Source: Aureimonas altamirensis
GTDB taxonomy: Bacteria > Pseudomonadota > Alphaproteobacteria > Rhizobiales > Rhizobiaceae
Length of the DNA stretch: 64,000 nucleotides
NCBI RefSeq assembly: GCF_001463885.1
Contig: NZ_BBWQ01000005.1
Span: 248,001 to 312,000 of the forward strand
Direction of reading: 5' to 3'
The notes below the pieces were generated by a model. It was not told where the DNA came from and ran no database searches. It saw only the letters and a list, made by a program, of their open reading frames with translations. Below are positions 25,720-36,589 of the stretch, piece by piece (within the stretch, counting starts at the first letter, position 1; each line of letters opens with the position of its first letter). The translations under genes and the position numbers were made by a program.

Positions 25720-25956
25720 ATGAGCGATACCGCTGAACGGGTGAAGAAGATCGTCGTCGAACATCTTGGCGTCGAACAGGAGAAGGTGACGGAAAACGCC
25801 AGCTTCATCGACGACCTCGGCGCCGACAGCCTGGACACGGTCGAACTCGTCATGGCTTTCGAGGAAGAGTTCGGCGTCGAAATCCCGGACGATGCCGCCG
25901 AGACGATCCTGACGGTCGGCGACGCCGTGAAGTTCATCGAAAAGAATCAGAGCTGA
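25720..25956 (+). CDS. acpP: Acyl carrier protein
   Basis: A 78-residue acidic protein. The phosphopantetheine attachment site is Ser37 in [15 protein letters not shown]. It carries growing acyl chains for FabD, FabG and FabF encoded on both sides. The ATG at 25720 follows TTAGAGGATTGA, which gives a good ribosome-binding site (AGAGGA). Confidence 0.99.
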   Translation: MSDTAERVKKIVVEHLGVEQEKVTENASFIDDLGADSLDTVELVMAFEEEFGVEIPDDAAETILTVGDAVKFIEKNQS

Positions 25957-26029
25957 TTTCTTTTCAATCCATATCGGCTTCCGGCGGGCTCGATAGCCTG
26001 CCGGGCCGGCATTCTGTATCGAAGGGTAC

Positions 26030-27295
26030 GTGATGAGGCGTGTCGTCATAACCGGTCTTGGCATGGTTTCGCCTTTGGCCAACGGTGTTGAGGAAAGCTG
26101 GAGCCGTCTTCTGGCCGGCAAAAGCGGCGCAGCCCGCGTCACGAGTTTCGAAGTCGACGATCTGGCCTGCCAGATCGCCTGCCAGATCCCCCTGGGCGAC
26201 GGCACCGAGGGCACCTTCAACGCCGATCTGGTGATGGAGCCCAAGGAACAGCGCAAGGTTGACCCTTTCATCGTCTATGCCGTCGCGGCGGCGGACGAGG
26301 CGCTGAAGGATGCGGACTGGGCTCCGCAGTCCGAGGAAGACCAGGTCCGCACCGGCGTTCTGATCGGTTCGGGCATCGGCGGCCTGGAAGGCATCGTCGA
26401 GGCGGGCTACACGCTGCGCGACAAGGGCCCCCGCCGCATTTCACCGTTTTTCATTCCCGGACGCCTGATCAATCTCGCATCCGGCCATGTCTCGATCCGC
26501 CATCATCTGCGCGGTCCGAACCACTCTGTCGTCACCGCCTGCTCGACGGGCGCGCATGCCATTGGCGACGCCGCCCGGCTGATTGCCCTGGACGATGCGG
26601 ATGTCATGGTTGCCGGCGGTACCGAGTCCCCGGTCTGCCGCATCGCACTGGCTGGTTTCGCGGCCTGCAAGGCGCTGTCCACCGACCGGAACGACGAGCC
26701 CACCAAGGCCTCGCGCCCCTATGATTCGGACCGCGACGGGTTCGTGATGGGCGAAGGCGCCGGCATCGTGGTGCTCGAAGAGTACGAACATGCCAAGGCG
26801 CGTGGCGCCAAGATCTATGCCGAGGTGGTCGGATACGGCCTTTCCGGTGATGCGTATCATATCACGGCTCCCTCCGAGACCGGCGAAGGGGCAGAGCGCT
26901 GCATGCGCGCCGCTCTCAAGCGGGCCGGGCTGGAGCCCTCCGCGATCGACTACATCAACTCGCATGGCACCTCCACCATGGCCGATACGATCGAGCTTGC
27001 GGCGGTCGAGCGGGTGCTGGGCGATCACGCGCCCAATGTCTCCATGTCGTCGACAAAGTCGTCCATCGGGCATCTGCTGGGTGCGGCAGGCGCGGTTGAG
27101 GCCATCTTCGCTACGCTGGCCATTCGCGACAATGTGGCGCCGCCAACATTGAACCTCGATACGCCGGCCGTGGAAACCAGGATCGACCTGGTTCCCCATG
27201 TGAAGCGCGAGCGGAAGATCGATGTCGTCCTGTCGAATTCGTTCGGCTTCGGCGGCACGAACGCGACACTCGTCCTGAAGCGCGTTACCGACTGA
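26030..27295 (+). CDS. fabF: 3-oxoacyl-[ACP] synthase II
   Basis: A 421-residue condensing enzyme. The catalytic cysteine is Cys171 in VTACSTGAHAIGDA, and the two histidines are in NSHGTSTMADTIE and KSSIGHLLGAAGAVE. The C-terminus has the NSFGFGGTNATLV motif. GTG at 26030 and ATG at 26033 are adjacent start candidates; GAAGGG just upstream fits the ATG slightly better. It extends acyl-ACP chains at the level of C14-C18. Confidence 0.97.
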   Translation: MMRRVVITGLGMVSPLANGVEESWSRLLAGKSGAARVTSFEVDDLACQIACQIPLGDGTEGTFNADLVMEPKEQRKVDPFIVYAVAAADEALKDADWAPQSEEDQVRTGVLIGSGIGGLEGIVEAGYTLRDKGPRRISPFFIPGRLINLASGHVSIRHHLRGPNHSVVTACSTGAHAIGDAARLIALDDADVMVAGGTESPVCRIALAGFAACKALSTDRNDEPTKASRPYDSDRDGFVMGEGAGIVVLEEYEHAKARGAKIYAEVVGYGLSGDAYHITAPSETGEGAERCMRAALKRAGLEPSAIDYINSHGTSTMADTIELAAVERVLGDHAPNVSMSSTKSSIGHLLGAAGAVEAIFATLAIRDNVAPPTLNLDTPAVETRIDLVPHVKRERKIDVVLSNSFGFGGTNATLVLKRVTD

Positions 27296-27419
27296 GAGCG
27301 GCCATCCGGAAGCGCCGCAACCATCGGGTGTGGCGCCGTCCCGTCATCCGTCTTTTGCCATATTGGCGATGTAGCACCGACCGCATCTCCGCAATCACCG
27401 ACCCGAGGGCCTGTATTCC

Positions 27420-28535
27420 GTGAGCGATGTGACGAAGGGCGGCACGCCGAACGATTCTGTCGACACCAGACGCGGTCGCAAGGGGCGCTCCAAACGCTCG
27501 CGCGGGGCCGTCGTCGTCTTTTTGAATTTCTGCCTGAGCGTCGCCGTCATCGCGGTGATCGGCGGCGCTGCGTTGTTCTACTGGGGCAAGTTCCAGTTCG
27601 AGCGCGCGGGACCGCTGGCCGAGGAGAAGGTCGTGATGGTGCCGCGCGGCGGCGGGCTTTCCAGCATCTCGGATTCGCTCCAGTCGGCTGGTGTCGTGTC
27701 CAACGCGCTCATCTTCCAGGCCGGCGTCCGTTTTTCCGGGGCTGCGTCGCAATTGAAGGCCGGGGAGTACGCATTCGCGCCGGGCACGTCGATGCGCGGC
27801 GTGATGGAAAAGCTGGAAACGGGCCGCTCCATCATGCATTCGGTGACCATCCCCGAAGGCTGGACGGTAGCGCAGATCTACGCTCGCCTCGAGGCCGACG
27901 ATACGCTGGTCGGCAATCTGCCGCCGATGCCGGGCGAGGGTACACTTCTTCCGGAAACCTATACGTTCACGCGTGGGGCAAGCCGCAGCGACATCGTCTC
28001 GCAGATGTCGGCGGCGCAGGAGCGCCTCGTCGACGAGATATGGCAGGGACGCCAGGACGGTCTTCCCGTGGAAACGGTCGAGGAGTTCGTAACCCTCGCC
28101 TCCATCGTGGAGCGGGAGACGGGCGTCGACGCGGAGCGTCCGCACGTCGCCTCCGTGTTCGTCAACCGCTTGCGTCAGGGCATGCGCCTGCAGTCCGACC
28201 CGACCTTCATCTACGGCATCTGGGGTGGCGCGGGCAAACCGTCCGGAGAGCCGCTGCGCCGTTCTCACATCCAGAGCAACACCCCCTACAATACCTACGT
28301 GATCAACGGCCTGCCGCCTGGCCCGATCGCCAATCCCGGCCGCGCCGCCCTGGAGGCCGTTGCCCACCCGCTGGATTCCGACGATCTGTATTTCGTTGCG
28401 GATGGAACCGGCGGCCATGCCTTCGCCCGGACATTGGCGGACCACAACCGCAACGTCGCGCGCTACCGCGAGTTCATGCGCCAGCAGGGCGCTGCGGCTG
28501 AAAACGCCGCCGCCGACGCCGATCTGGTCGAGTAG
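27420..28535 (+). CDS. mltG: Endolytic transglycosylase MltG
   Basis: A 371-residue inner-membrane lytic transglycosylase that cuts nascent peptidoglycan and is thought to end glycan strands. One transmembrane helix lies at about residues 37-58 after a basic cytoplasmic N-terminus. The YceG domain has the catalytic glutamate in ASIVERETG and the QSDPTFIYG motif. The start is a GTG at 27420. It follows fabF by 124 bp and precedes yicC, the usual rhizobial order. Confidence 0.95.
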   Translation: MSDVTKGGTPNDSVDTRRGRKGRSKRSRGAVVVFLNFCLSVAVIAVIGGAALFYWGKFQFERAGPLAEEKVVMVPRGGGLSSISDSLQSAGVVSNALIFQAGVRFSGAASQLKAGEYAFAPGTSMRGVMEKLETGRSIMHSVTIPEGWTVAQIYARLEADDTLVGNLPPMPGEGTLLPETYTFTRGASRSDIVSQMSAAQERLVDEIWQGRQDGLPVETVEEFVTLASIVERETGVDAERPHVASVFVNRLRQGMRLQSDPTFIYGIWGGAGKPSGEPLRRSHIQSNTPYNTYVINGLPPGPIANPGRAALEAVAHPLDSDDLYFVADGTGGHAFARTLADHNRNVARYREFMRQQGAAAENAAADADLVE

Positions 28536-28547
28536 GAAAGGCACGAC

Positions 28548-29434
28548 ATGGGCAAGCCCGTTGCGAGCATGACGGGCTTCGCCCGCGCCGAGGCCAACCA
28601 CGGCGACTGGCGCATCGTCTGGGAACTGAGGTCCGTCAACGGCAAGTCCCTCGATGTCCGCCTTCGCCTGCCGGCGGGGCTGGAAAGCCTGGAGCTCGAC
28701 GCGCGCCGCAAGCCGGCCGCCTCCCTGACCCGGGGCAATATTCAGATGTCGCTGCAACTGCAGCGTGGCGCGGTGGCCCCGCAGCGCGCCATCAACCGCC
28801 AGGCGCTGATGGCCTATGTGGCGGAAGCGCGATGGCTGGTCACCGAGGGGCATGCCTCGCCGCCCACCGCCGATGGATTGCTGGCGTTGAAGGGCGTTCT
28901 GGACGCCACGCCGGACGAGGCCCCCGAAGCCGAGGCCGAGCTGGCTTCCGCCGCCCTCGAGACGCTGGACAACGCCCTGCAGGCGCTGGCCGCCGCGCGC
29001 GCTGCCGAAGGCGCGGAAATTGCCGGCGTTCTGCTGCGCCGCCTCGATGAGATGGGCGCGCTTGCGGCCGCCGCCGAGGCGGACCCGGCCCGCACGCCCG
29101 ATGCCATTCGGGCACGCCTTCGCAGCCAGGTCGAGGTGCTTCTGGCGGCGACGGCAACGGTGGACGAAGGCAGGCTTGCGCAGGAGGCCGCCCTGCTGGC
29201 CACGCGCGCCGACATCCGCGAGGAACTGGACAGGCTCAACGCCCACATTGCGGCGGCGCGGGCTCTTTTGTCCGAAGGCGGCGCAATCGGACGGCGTCTC
29301 GATTTTCTATCACAGGAATTTAACCGGGAATCGAATACGCTCTGCGCGAAATCGAATGCGGCCTCGCTGACTGCCATCGGATTGCAGTTGAAGGTCGTCG
29401 TGGACCAATTCAAGGAGCAGGTTCAGAACATCGA

Positions 29435-29438
<4 letters not shown>
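28548..29438 (+). CDS. YicC family protein
   Basis: A 296-residue protein beginning [10 protein letters not shown], with EVRSVNGK-like [18 protein letters not shown], and a C-terminal DUF1732 ending [14 protein letters not shown]. Homologues have been described as endoribonucleases or adaptors linked to RNA turnover and stationary-phase survival. It sits 12 bp after mltG and overlaps gmk by 4 bp (ATGA), so translation with gmk is coupled. Confidence 0.92.
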
Positions 29439-30112
<674 letters not shown>

Positions 30113-30123
30113 CCGCCAGGTTT

Positions 30124-30969
30124 TTAGGCTTGGGCCGCAGGGCCCTCGGCCAGATTGGCCAGTTGAACGAACTCCTCGACGCTCAACGTCTCTGCCCGGC
30201 GCCGGGGATCGATCCCCGCGCGGTCGAGCAACTCTTCTCCGCCCGCCGCCTTCAGGCTTTGGCGCAGCATCTTGCGCCTTTGTCCGAAGGCGAGGGCGGT
30301 GATCTTTTCAAGCTGTGACAGGTGGACGGGCAGGGGCTCGGCACGCGGCACGATCTGCACGACCGAAGAGGTAACCTTCGGCGGCGGCGTGAAAGCCTGA
30401 GGCGATACGTCGAACAGGATTTCCGCCCGGGTGCGCCAGCCGCACAGAACGCCGAGACGGCCGTAATGATCGTCGTTCTGCCGGGCTACGATGCGTTGGG
30501 CGACCTCGCGCTGGAACATCAGCGTCAAGGATGTCCATGGGGGCGGCCACGCTTGCGTCGTCACGAGATCCAGCAGGATCTGCGTGCCGACATTGTAGGG
30601 CAGGTTCGCAACCACCTTGAATGGACCACCGGCCAATGCGGGCAGATCCACCTGCAGTGCATCGCCCTGTACCACCGTAAGCCTGCCGGGATAGGCGTCG
30701 GCAATGGCCTGCAAGGCCGGCAGGCAGCGACTGTCCTTTTCCACCGCAATCACATGCGCCGCACCCTCTGCCAGGAGCGCGCGGGTCAGGCCGCCGGGCC
30801 CGGGGCCGATCTCGACGATCGTCGCTTCGGCCAACGGGCTTGCCTGCCGCGCTATGCGCGCCGTCAGATTGAGATCGAGAAGAAAGTTCTGGCCGAGCGC
30901 CTTGCGCGGTTCCAGGCCGTAGGTTGCCAGAACCTCGCGCAGGGGCGGCAGCGTGTCGATATGGCTCAT
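30124..30969 (-). CDS. rsmA: 16S rRNA dimethyladenosine transferase
   Basis: A 281-residue SAM-dependent methyltransferase that dimethylates two adjacent adenines near the 3' end of 16S rRNA. It has [10 protein letters not shown] at the N-terminus, the SAM motif [11 protein letters not shown], and the catalytic NLPYNVG. The ATG at 30969 overlaps the pdxA stop (ATGA), as in many proteobacteria. A longer open frame upstream is the pdxA coding region in another phase. Confidence 0.97.
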   Translation of the reverse strand: MSHIDTLPPLREVLATYGLEPRKALGQNFLLDLNLTARIARQASPLAEATIVEIGPGPGGLTRALLAEGAAHVIAVEKDSRCLPALQAIADAYPGRLTVVQGDALQVDLPALAGGPFKVVANLPYNVGTQILLDLVTTQAWPPPWTSLTLMFQREVAQRIVARQNDDHYGRLGVLCGWRTRAEILFDVSPQAFTPPPKVTSSVVQIVPRAEPLPVHLSQLEKITALAFGQRRKMLRQSLKAAGGEELLDRAGIDPRRRAETLSVEEFVQLANLAEGPAAQA

Positions 30970-32006
30970 GCGCCGGCGCTGCCCGCACGGATGGCTGCCA
31001 TGCGGCTGGCCAGGGTCAGCGCGGCGATGAAGCTGGCAGTCCGCGCCTGCCCGGTGCCCGCCAGCGCGGCCGCCGTTCCGTGGTCCGGGGACGTGCGGAT
31101 GATCGGAAGGCCAAGCGTGACGTTGACGGACTCGTCGAACCCGAGCGTCTTGACGGGGATGAGCGCCTGATCGTGGTACATGCACAGCGCCACATCGTAG
31201 GTGCGGCGCGCCTCTGCATGGAACATCGTGTCGGCGGGCAGCGGCCCATGGACCGTGATGCCGTCCTTGCGCAGGCGCTCGATGGCGGGTGCCACGATCT
31301 CGATGTCCTCGCGCCCCATCGTTCCCTGTTCGCCGGCGTGGGGGTTCAACCCCGCGACGGCGAGGCGCGGTTGGGCGATGCCGAAGTCGCGCTTCAGATG
31401 CCGCGCCACGATACGTCCGGTAGAAACGACAAGCTCGGTCGTCAGGGCCTTCGGCACGTCGCAAAGCGGAATATGAATGGTGACCGGTACGCTCGAGAGC
31501 TCAGGGCCAGTAAGTAGCATGACGGGCTGGACACTGTGGCCGCTGTGACGCTGGCATAATGCGGCCAGAAACTCGGTATGCCCGGGGTGGTCGAACCCGG
31601 CATCGTAGAGGGCCTTCTTTTCGATGGGCGCGGTCACCAGCGCGGCGGCGCGGCCCTCCAAGGCATAGCGGGTTGCCCGCTCGATGGATTCGATGGTGCC
31701 TGCGGCGTTGGCCGGGTTCGTCGCGCCCGGCGCGTCTTCATGGCGATTTTCCAAGGGCAGCACCGGCAAGGCCGACGGAAACACGGCAACGGCATCTTCC
31801 GGCCGGTCGATCGCGGCGATGGAGATGTCGATCCCCAGCCGTGCGGCGCGGCTTTGGAGCATGTCGACGTCGGCCACCGTGAAAAAGGGCGCGAGATTGA
31901 ACAGCGCCCTGTCACGGTGACATGTCAGTACGAGATCGGGCCCGATGCCGGAAGGCTCGCCCACGGAGACCGCCAGAGGCAGCCCCGCCACGGATGGCGA
32001 CGTCAT
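30966..32006 (-). CDS. pdxA: 4-hydroxythreonine-4-phosphate dehydrogenase
   Basis: A 346-residue enzyme of pyridoxal 5'-phosphate synthesis. It begins with [15 protein letters not shown] and has the metal-binding histidines in NPHAGEQG and MYHDQALIP, and the TSPDHGTA motif. The ATG at 32006 overlaps the stop of the surA-like gene (ATGA). It is part of lptD, surA, pdxA, rsmA, a conserved proteobacterial run. Confidence 0.97.
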   Translation of the reverse strand: MTSPSVAGLPLAVSVGEPSGIGPDLVLTCHRDRALFNLAPFFTVADVDMLQSRAARLGIDISIAAIDRPEDAVAVFPSALPVLPLENRHEDAPGATNPANAAGTIESIERATRYALEGRAAALVTAPIEKKALYDAGFDHPGHTEFLAALCQRHSGHSVQPVMLLTGPELSSVPVTIHIPLCDVPKALTTELVVSTGRIVARHLKRDFGIAQPRLAVAGLNPHAGEQGTMGREDIEIVAPAIERLRKDGITVHGPLPADTMFHAEARRTYDVALCMYHDQALIPVKTLGFDESVNVTLGLPIIRTSPDHGTAAALAGTGQARTASFIAALTLASRMAAIRAGSAGA

Positions 32007-32932
32007 CGACGGACGATCGTCGCCTGATCGCGCAGCTTCTTCAGAAGGGCCGCATCGGGTTCGGCGGCGCTGAGCGACTCCAGATCCTTGGCCTGATAGA
32101 CGAGCTGCGCCGCATGGTCGTCGGAAATCTTGCGCGTGTTGCAAATGGCGATGAATTCGACGCCGCGCTCCGTTACCTGCGGACGCGTGGTGCCGCCGGC
32201 CGAAAGCCGGGTGATCTCATCCTTCCAGCGCGGGGGCAGCTCCGGCTGCGCGACGCGGCCGAGATCGCGCACGGTGACGTCGCGCAGGCCGCGTGCAAGC
32301 TGGAAGGCACTGTCACAATTCTGGAAGCGCTGGCGCATCGCATTGGCCTCCGCCGTGCGGCGGTCCTTGGAGGCGCCCTGCGGAAGCACGAATACGATCT
32401 GCTGCAACGTGTACTCGGTGGTGGTCGGCTTTTCGCCGCCCTGCTGGAGCATGCGCTGCACGACATCCTGCTCGCTCAGACGCTCGGTCTGCTGGACGTT
32501 CAGGCGGACGGCCTGGCCCCAACCCATCTGCACGCGGATATATTCCTTGAACGCATCGCCCGAAAATCCGGCCTGTCCGAACAACTGACCGAGCTGCGCG
32601 GTCGACAGATTGTTCTGCCGCGCGAAGTTGGCATAGGCCTCGTCTACCGCGCTATCCGGAATGGAAATGCCGCGACGGCGGATTTCCTGCTTTTTCACGG
32701 CCTCGTCGATCAGCTCCTTGGTGGCCGCATCGGCGGTGGCCGGTGCGCGCCGCAGCCGCAGGAAGGCCTGCCGAAGCTGGATCTGGTACGAGGTGATCGC
32801 CTGCCTGTTGACGACGACTTTCACTTCCGTCGCAGCGATCGCCGGCTTGACCGAAAGCGGAAGCGGTCCGACGGCGCCCAGGGCGGCCAGGGCCGCTACG
32901 GCGGCGCCTGCTAGAAAACGCTTCTTGATCAT
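32003..32932 (-). CDS. SurA-like periplasmic chaperone
   Basis: A 309-residue exported protein with a signal peptide (residues 1-34, ending AIAA). The SurA N-terminal domain follows (VVNRQAITSYQIQLRQAF ... ELIDEAVKKQEI). A C-terminal region (about 175-285) has the outline of a single parvulin domain (YTLQQIVFVLP ... DLGRVAQPELPP ... FIAICNTRK) but is divergent, so isomerase activity is doubtful. Position between lptD and pdxA supports a role in folding outer-membrane proteins such as LptD. The ATG at 32932 starts the signal peptide. Confidence 0.88.
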   Translation of the reverse strand: MIKKRFLAGAAVAALAALGAVGPLPLSVKPAIAATEVKVVVNRQAITSYQIQLRQAFLRLRRAPATADAATKELIDEAVKKQEIRRRGISIPDSAVDEAYANFARQNNLSTAQLGQLFGQAGFSGDAFKEYIRVQMGWGQAVRLNVQQTERLSEQDVVQRMLQQGGEKPTTTEYTLQQIVFVLPQGASKDRRTAEANAMRQRFQNCDSAFQLARGLRDVTVRDLGRVAQPELPPRWKDEITRLSAGGTTRPQVTERGVEFIAICNTRKISDDHAAQLVYQAKDLESLSAAEPDAALLKKLRDQATIVRR

Positions 32933-33054
32933 CGATGTCTCAGGCTCCCGTTCATCCGGTTCGGCCGCTTTTCTAAGCGCATTATGGCCGATACGAAACA
33001 GCTTTGGCAAAAGAATGATCGTCAAGCCGCCTTCGAGATCACGCTCGCGTGGCC

Positions 33055-35505
33055 TCAATCCTCGCCGAGACCATAATTGAAGTCGGCTTCGACCAGAGTC
33101 CGCAGGCTCAACGTAACCATCAGCCTCGATTCGGAAGAGGTGAGCTGATAGCGGTCGTCGGTGCTTTGATACTGCGCGATGAGGCTGAAGCATTCATCGG
33201 CATAGCCGACGCCGAAGGAGCGCGAGATAACGGACTCGTTCTCGATGTCGTAGCCGATGGAGCCGAAGGCACGGATCGAATCCGTCAACTGCACGCCGGC
33301 GGACGTGGTGATCTGCTGGCGGTCCTGGGGCAGGCCGTAGATCGGCTGGGCGGCGATCTGCGAGTAGACGACCGACGCGTTCACCTTGCCGTAGCTGAAG
33401 CTCGAGGACAGGTCGGTACGCCGCAATTCGAGATCGCTCTCGTCGAAGCGGCCCTGCGCGCCGAGCGTAATGCCGAAAGGTACGGTCAGGGCGACGCCCG
33501 CGACGTAATCCGAACGGTCGGTTTCCAGACCCGAATCGTAGCCGACCAGCGCCAGATTGTCCTGCGCGTAGGGGTTTTCGCCCGCCAGATGGAAAGACTG
33601 GCCGGCCACCGCATTGACGAAATATCCCGTGCCGAAGACGCCGGAATACTGGACGCCCACATTGGCGCGCGTGCCGCCCTCGATCCGGTCGTAGCCGGAG
33701 AATTTGTCATGCGAGAACAGGTTGGCGGTATTGAAGACGAGCGTCTGCGCGTCTTCGTTCGGCAGCATGCCAGCCTTGGAAGCGTCGGGACGGACGAGAA
33801 GCTGGGCAATCGGCTCGATCAGGTGGGAGGTGCGTTCCGTCTCGATGAGATAGGGGTAACGCGCCTCGATCGCCGCCGTCGCCATGCCGCGCACGCCTGT
33901 CTCGTCGATCGAGAATGCCCCGAGATCGGAATAGAGCGTACCGTAGTCGAAGCCGTCCGAGCGCATATCCGCCCGGTACACGTCGCCGCGCACATTGGCC
34001 GACGGCGTCAGCACCAGCCCGGCATCGGTGATGAAATCACGCTTCCAGTTGGCTTCCACCGTCCCGCGCGAATAATCGCCTTCCAGTGCATTCCGCCTGA
34101 ACGTATCCGTCCAGTAGGGGAAGCCCATCGAGCCGTCGCAGACGCCTTCGGTGTAGAAGCCCGGCCGGCATACCAGCAGCGACGCGGGGAAGCTGTCGTC
34201 GCGGCGGATGTTGGTGATGTTGGCGTTGAGCTGGAGCTGGCCGCCATAGATCGGGTTTTCGGCGATATACTCGTAGTCGAGCGAGGGCAGGACATAGGGC
34301 TGCACCTCCTCGTTGAAGGTGTTCTGCGTCTGCACCTCGAACTTCTGGGCCCGCAGATCGAAGAAGCTCTGCGTGCCGAGGCCCGTCAGGTAGATTTCCG
34401 ACGACCGGTAGACCTCGTTGAAATTGTCGATGCTGTAGACTTCGGAGAAGTTGGGATCGGTCTGCAGCAGCGCATCCCAGCCGAAGGTCCACTGTTCGTT
34501 GATGGCGAACCGACCCGTGGTGCCGATCATTCCCCGGTTTTCGGGCGGGATATCCTCGCGGAAGTTGATGCCGTCGGACCAGAAGTCGTCGAACTCTTCA
34601 GGCTTGTTCTGCGAGATGCCGGCCGCCTGCAGGGTGAAGTAGCCGTTCTCAAACGCCTGGCGATACTCGACCTCGCCAAGGAAACCCTGCTTGGAATAAT
34701 AGGTGCCGGCCACCGTTGCGTCGTAGCTGTCGGACAGGGCCAGGAAGTAGGGAACCCGCACCCCGAAGCCCGTCTTGTCGGACTGGACGAAGGACGGTGC
34801 CAGAAAGCCGCTGCGCCGTTTGACGGTCGGGTCCGGCGTCGCAAAATACGGCAGATAGGCGAGGGGCGCGCCGAACAGCTCGAAGCGCGCACCGTAATAC
34901 CGGATGACCTGCTCCTGCTGATCCCAGACGATGCGGCGCGCCTTCACCTGCCACAGAGGCGGCCTGTCCGGGTTTTCGCGGCAGGCTTCGCAGGCGGTGT
35001 AGACGCCGCGCTCGAATGTCGTGACCGAGCTGCTCTCGCGCACGGCCTCTGCCGCGGCAAGACGGGTATTGTCGGGTGTTTCGATGCGCAGGGCCTTGAT
35101 GAACCCGTCGGCGAAGTCGTCGGTGACGTCGAGCGCGTCGGCATAGATGCGGTTGCCGCCCGGCTCTACCAGCTCGACATCGCCCGCCGCGACAAGCCGT
35201 TTCAAATTCTGGTCGTAGACGATCCGCCGCGCAACGAGCTTGTACTGCCCGTAGTCGATCTGGACGCCGCCGGAGGCGGTAACGGTCGCGGTGTCGCTGT
35301 CATAGGAAACGGTATCGGCTTCGAGGAAGAGCTGGTCGCCCTCGTTGACGTTCACGTTGACGCCAAGGCCGCCCAGCGATTCCTGCGCATGCGCAAGACC
35401 GCCATGTGCCGTGATGGCACAGAGGGCCGCGCCCGCCAGTAGCACGCCTTTCACAAACGACTGTCCCCCAGTCCCAGTGCGGCGCGAGGACCCCCTCGCT
35501 GTCAT
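33055..35505 (-). CDS. lptD: LPS-assembly protein LptD
   Basis: An 816-residue outer-membrane protein that inserts lipopolysaccharide into the outer leaflet. A signal peptide (about residues 18-41, ending AHAQ) is followed by an OstA-type jellyroll (VSYDSDTATVTASGGVQIDYGQY) and a large beta-barrel ending in YGLGED rather than Phe. The ACEACREN segment provides N-terminal cysteines. It follows lptG by one base, so LptF, LptG and LptD are probably one unit, with the surA-like gene downstream. Confidence 0.95.
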   Translation of the reverse strand: MTARGSSRRTGTGGQSFVKGVLLAGAALCAITAHGGLAHAQESLGGLGVNVNVNEGDQLFLEADTVSYDSDTATVTASGGVQIDYGQYKLVARRIVYDQNLKRLVAAGDVELVEPGGNRIYADALDVTDDFADGFIKALRIETPDNTRLAAAEAVRESSSVTTFERGVYTACEACRENPDRPPLWQVKARRIVWDQQEQVIRYYGARFELFGAPLAYLPYFATPDPTVKRRSGFLAPSFVQSDKTGFGVRVPYFLALSDSYDATVAGTYYSKQGFLGEVEYRQAFENGYFTLQAAGISQNKPEEFDDFWSDGINFREDIPPENRGMIGTTGRFAINEQWTFGWDALLQTDPNFSEVYSIDNFNEVYRSSEIYLTGLGTQSFFDLRAQKFEVQTQNTFNEEVQPYVLPSLDYEYIAENPIYGGQLQLNANITNIRRDDSFPASLLVCRPGFYTEGVCDGSMGFPYWTDTFRRNALEGDYSRGTVEANWKRDFITDAGLVLTPSANVRGDVYRADMRSDGFDYGTLYSDLGAFSIDETGVRGMATAAIEARYPYLIETERTSHLIEPIAQLLVRPDASKAGMLPNEDAQTLVFNTANLFSHDKFSGYDRIEGGTRANVGVQYSGVFGTGYFVNAVAGQSFHLAGENPYAQDNLALVGYDSGLETDRSDYVAGVALTVPFGITLGAQGRFDESDLELRRTDLSSSFSYGKVNASVVYSQIAAQPIYGLPQDRQQITTSAGVQLTDSIRAFGSIGYDIENESVISRSFGVGYADECFSLIAQYQSTDDRYQLTSSESRLMVTLSLRTLVEADFNYGLGED

Positions 35506-35506
35506 A

Positions 35507-36589
35507 CTAACCGTCCTCCTGATGGAGCAGAACCGTTATCCCGAACAGTCCTGCCGCCACGACCGGGAACCACGCCGCAGCGACGGGCGGTACCACGGAA
35601 TTACTGCCCAGCGCCTGCGCCAGAAACGTCGCGACATAAAGCACGAAGCCCGCTGCCACGCCACCGATGATCGCCGGCCCGGATTGCCCCAGCCGCGAAT
35701 AACGCACCGCAACTGTGGCTGCCACAAGGGTCATCGCCATGAATAGTGCAGGTTTTGCCAACAGTGTGTAAAGACGCATGATAAAAGCGTCTGCATTGTA
35801 TCCCAATTGCCGCGCCACATCGATTTTCGAGGGCAATTCCCAGACGGATATGGTGCTGGGATCGGCAAGCCGCTGCTCGATGTATTCGGGCAGAAGTGTC
35901 GTCGGAAGCGTATAGGACGGACGGCTTTCCGGCGGAAAACCGACGACGGTGACGACCGGACGGTCGATCATCCAGGCGCCGTCGCCAAGCGTCGCCCTGT
36001 CCGCATCGATGCGCTCGCGCACGATTCCGTTATCGTTGAGCACGAAGGCGGTTACGCCGCCCAGTTCGCGGCCACCATCGGTTACGGCCTTGGCCCCGAT
36101 GATGGAGGAGATGCCGCCCCCATGCTGGCGCAGCCAAGGCGCGCGGTCGGCGTTTTCGTCGGCCCTGTCGCCCGCCACCATCGTCTCGATCTGGGCGGAG
36201 CGCGTCTGCGCGAGGCTGGCCAAGGGGTTGTAGAGGGCGGTGGCCGCAGCGCCGAGCAGGAACGAACCGGCAAGCAGCGGTAGCAGGATCTGCCAGATCG
36301 ATATGCCGGCTGCGCGCGCGACGACGAGCTCCATTCGCCGGTTCAGGGTGACAAGCGTGAAGATCGATCCGAACAGGATGACGAAGGGGAAGGCCTGTTC
36401 GATGAAGGACGGAACGCGGAAGGCCGATATGGCCGCAAGCGTTCCGAAGCCGATATTGTCGAAGCGCCCCCGGCGGCTCAGCTCGATCAGGTCGACGAGG
36501 TAGGCCAGCGCGAAGACGATGGCGAGCGTGCCGAACACGCTCTTCATAAACAGCCGCATGAAGTACAGATTGAGCGTCAGCCGCTTCAT
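35507..36589 (-). CDS. lptG: LPS export permease LptG
   Basis: A 360-residue permease of the LptBFG transporter that extracts LPS from the inner membrane. It has six predicted transmembrane segments around a periplasmic beta-jellyroll (about residues 140-240). The N-terminal NLYFMRLFMKSVFGTLA and the FASLVTLNRR-like FTLVTLNRRMELVVARAAG coupling-helix region fit LptG. Its ATG at 36589 overlaps the lptF stop (ATGA). The ATPase LptB is not encoded in this window. Confidence 0.95.
   Translation of the reverse strand: MKRLTLNLYFMRLFMKSVFGTLAIVFALAYLVDLIELSRRGRFDNIGFGTLAAISAFRVPSFIEQAFPFVILFGSIFTLVTLNRRMELVVARAAGISIWQILLPLLAGSFLLGAAATALYNPLASLAQTRSAQIETMVAGDRADENADRAPWLRQHGGGISSIIGAKAVTDGGRELGGVTAFVLNDNGIVRERIDADRATLGDGAWMIDRPVVTVVGFPPESRPSYTLPTTLLPEYIEQRLADPSTISVWELPSKIDVARQLGYNADAFIMRLYTLLAKPALFMAMTLVAATVAVRYSRLGQSGPAIIGGVAAGFVLYVATFLAQALGSNSVVPPVAAAWFPVVAAGLFGITVLLHQEDG

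Noticed and set aside
33049-35442. A 797-codon open frame antisense to lptD
   Set aside because: Shadow of lptD; the sense protein has a signal peptide and known domains.
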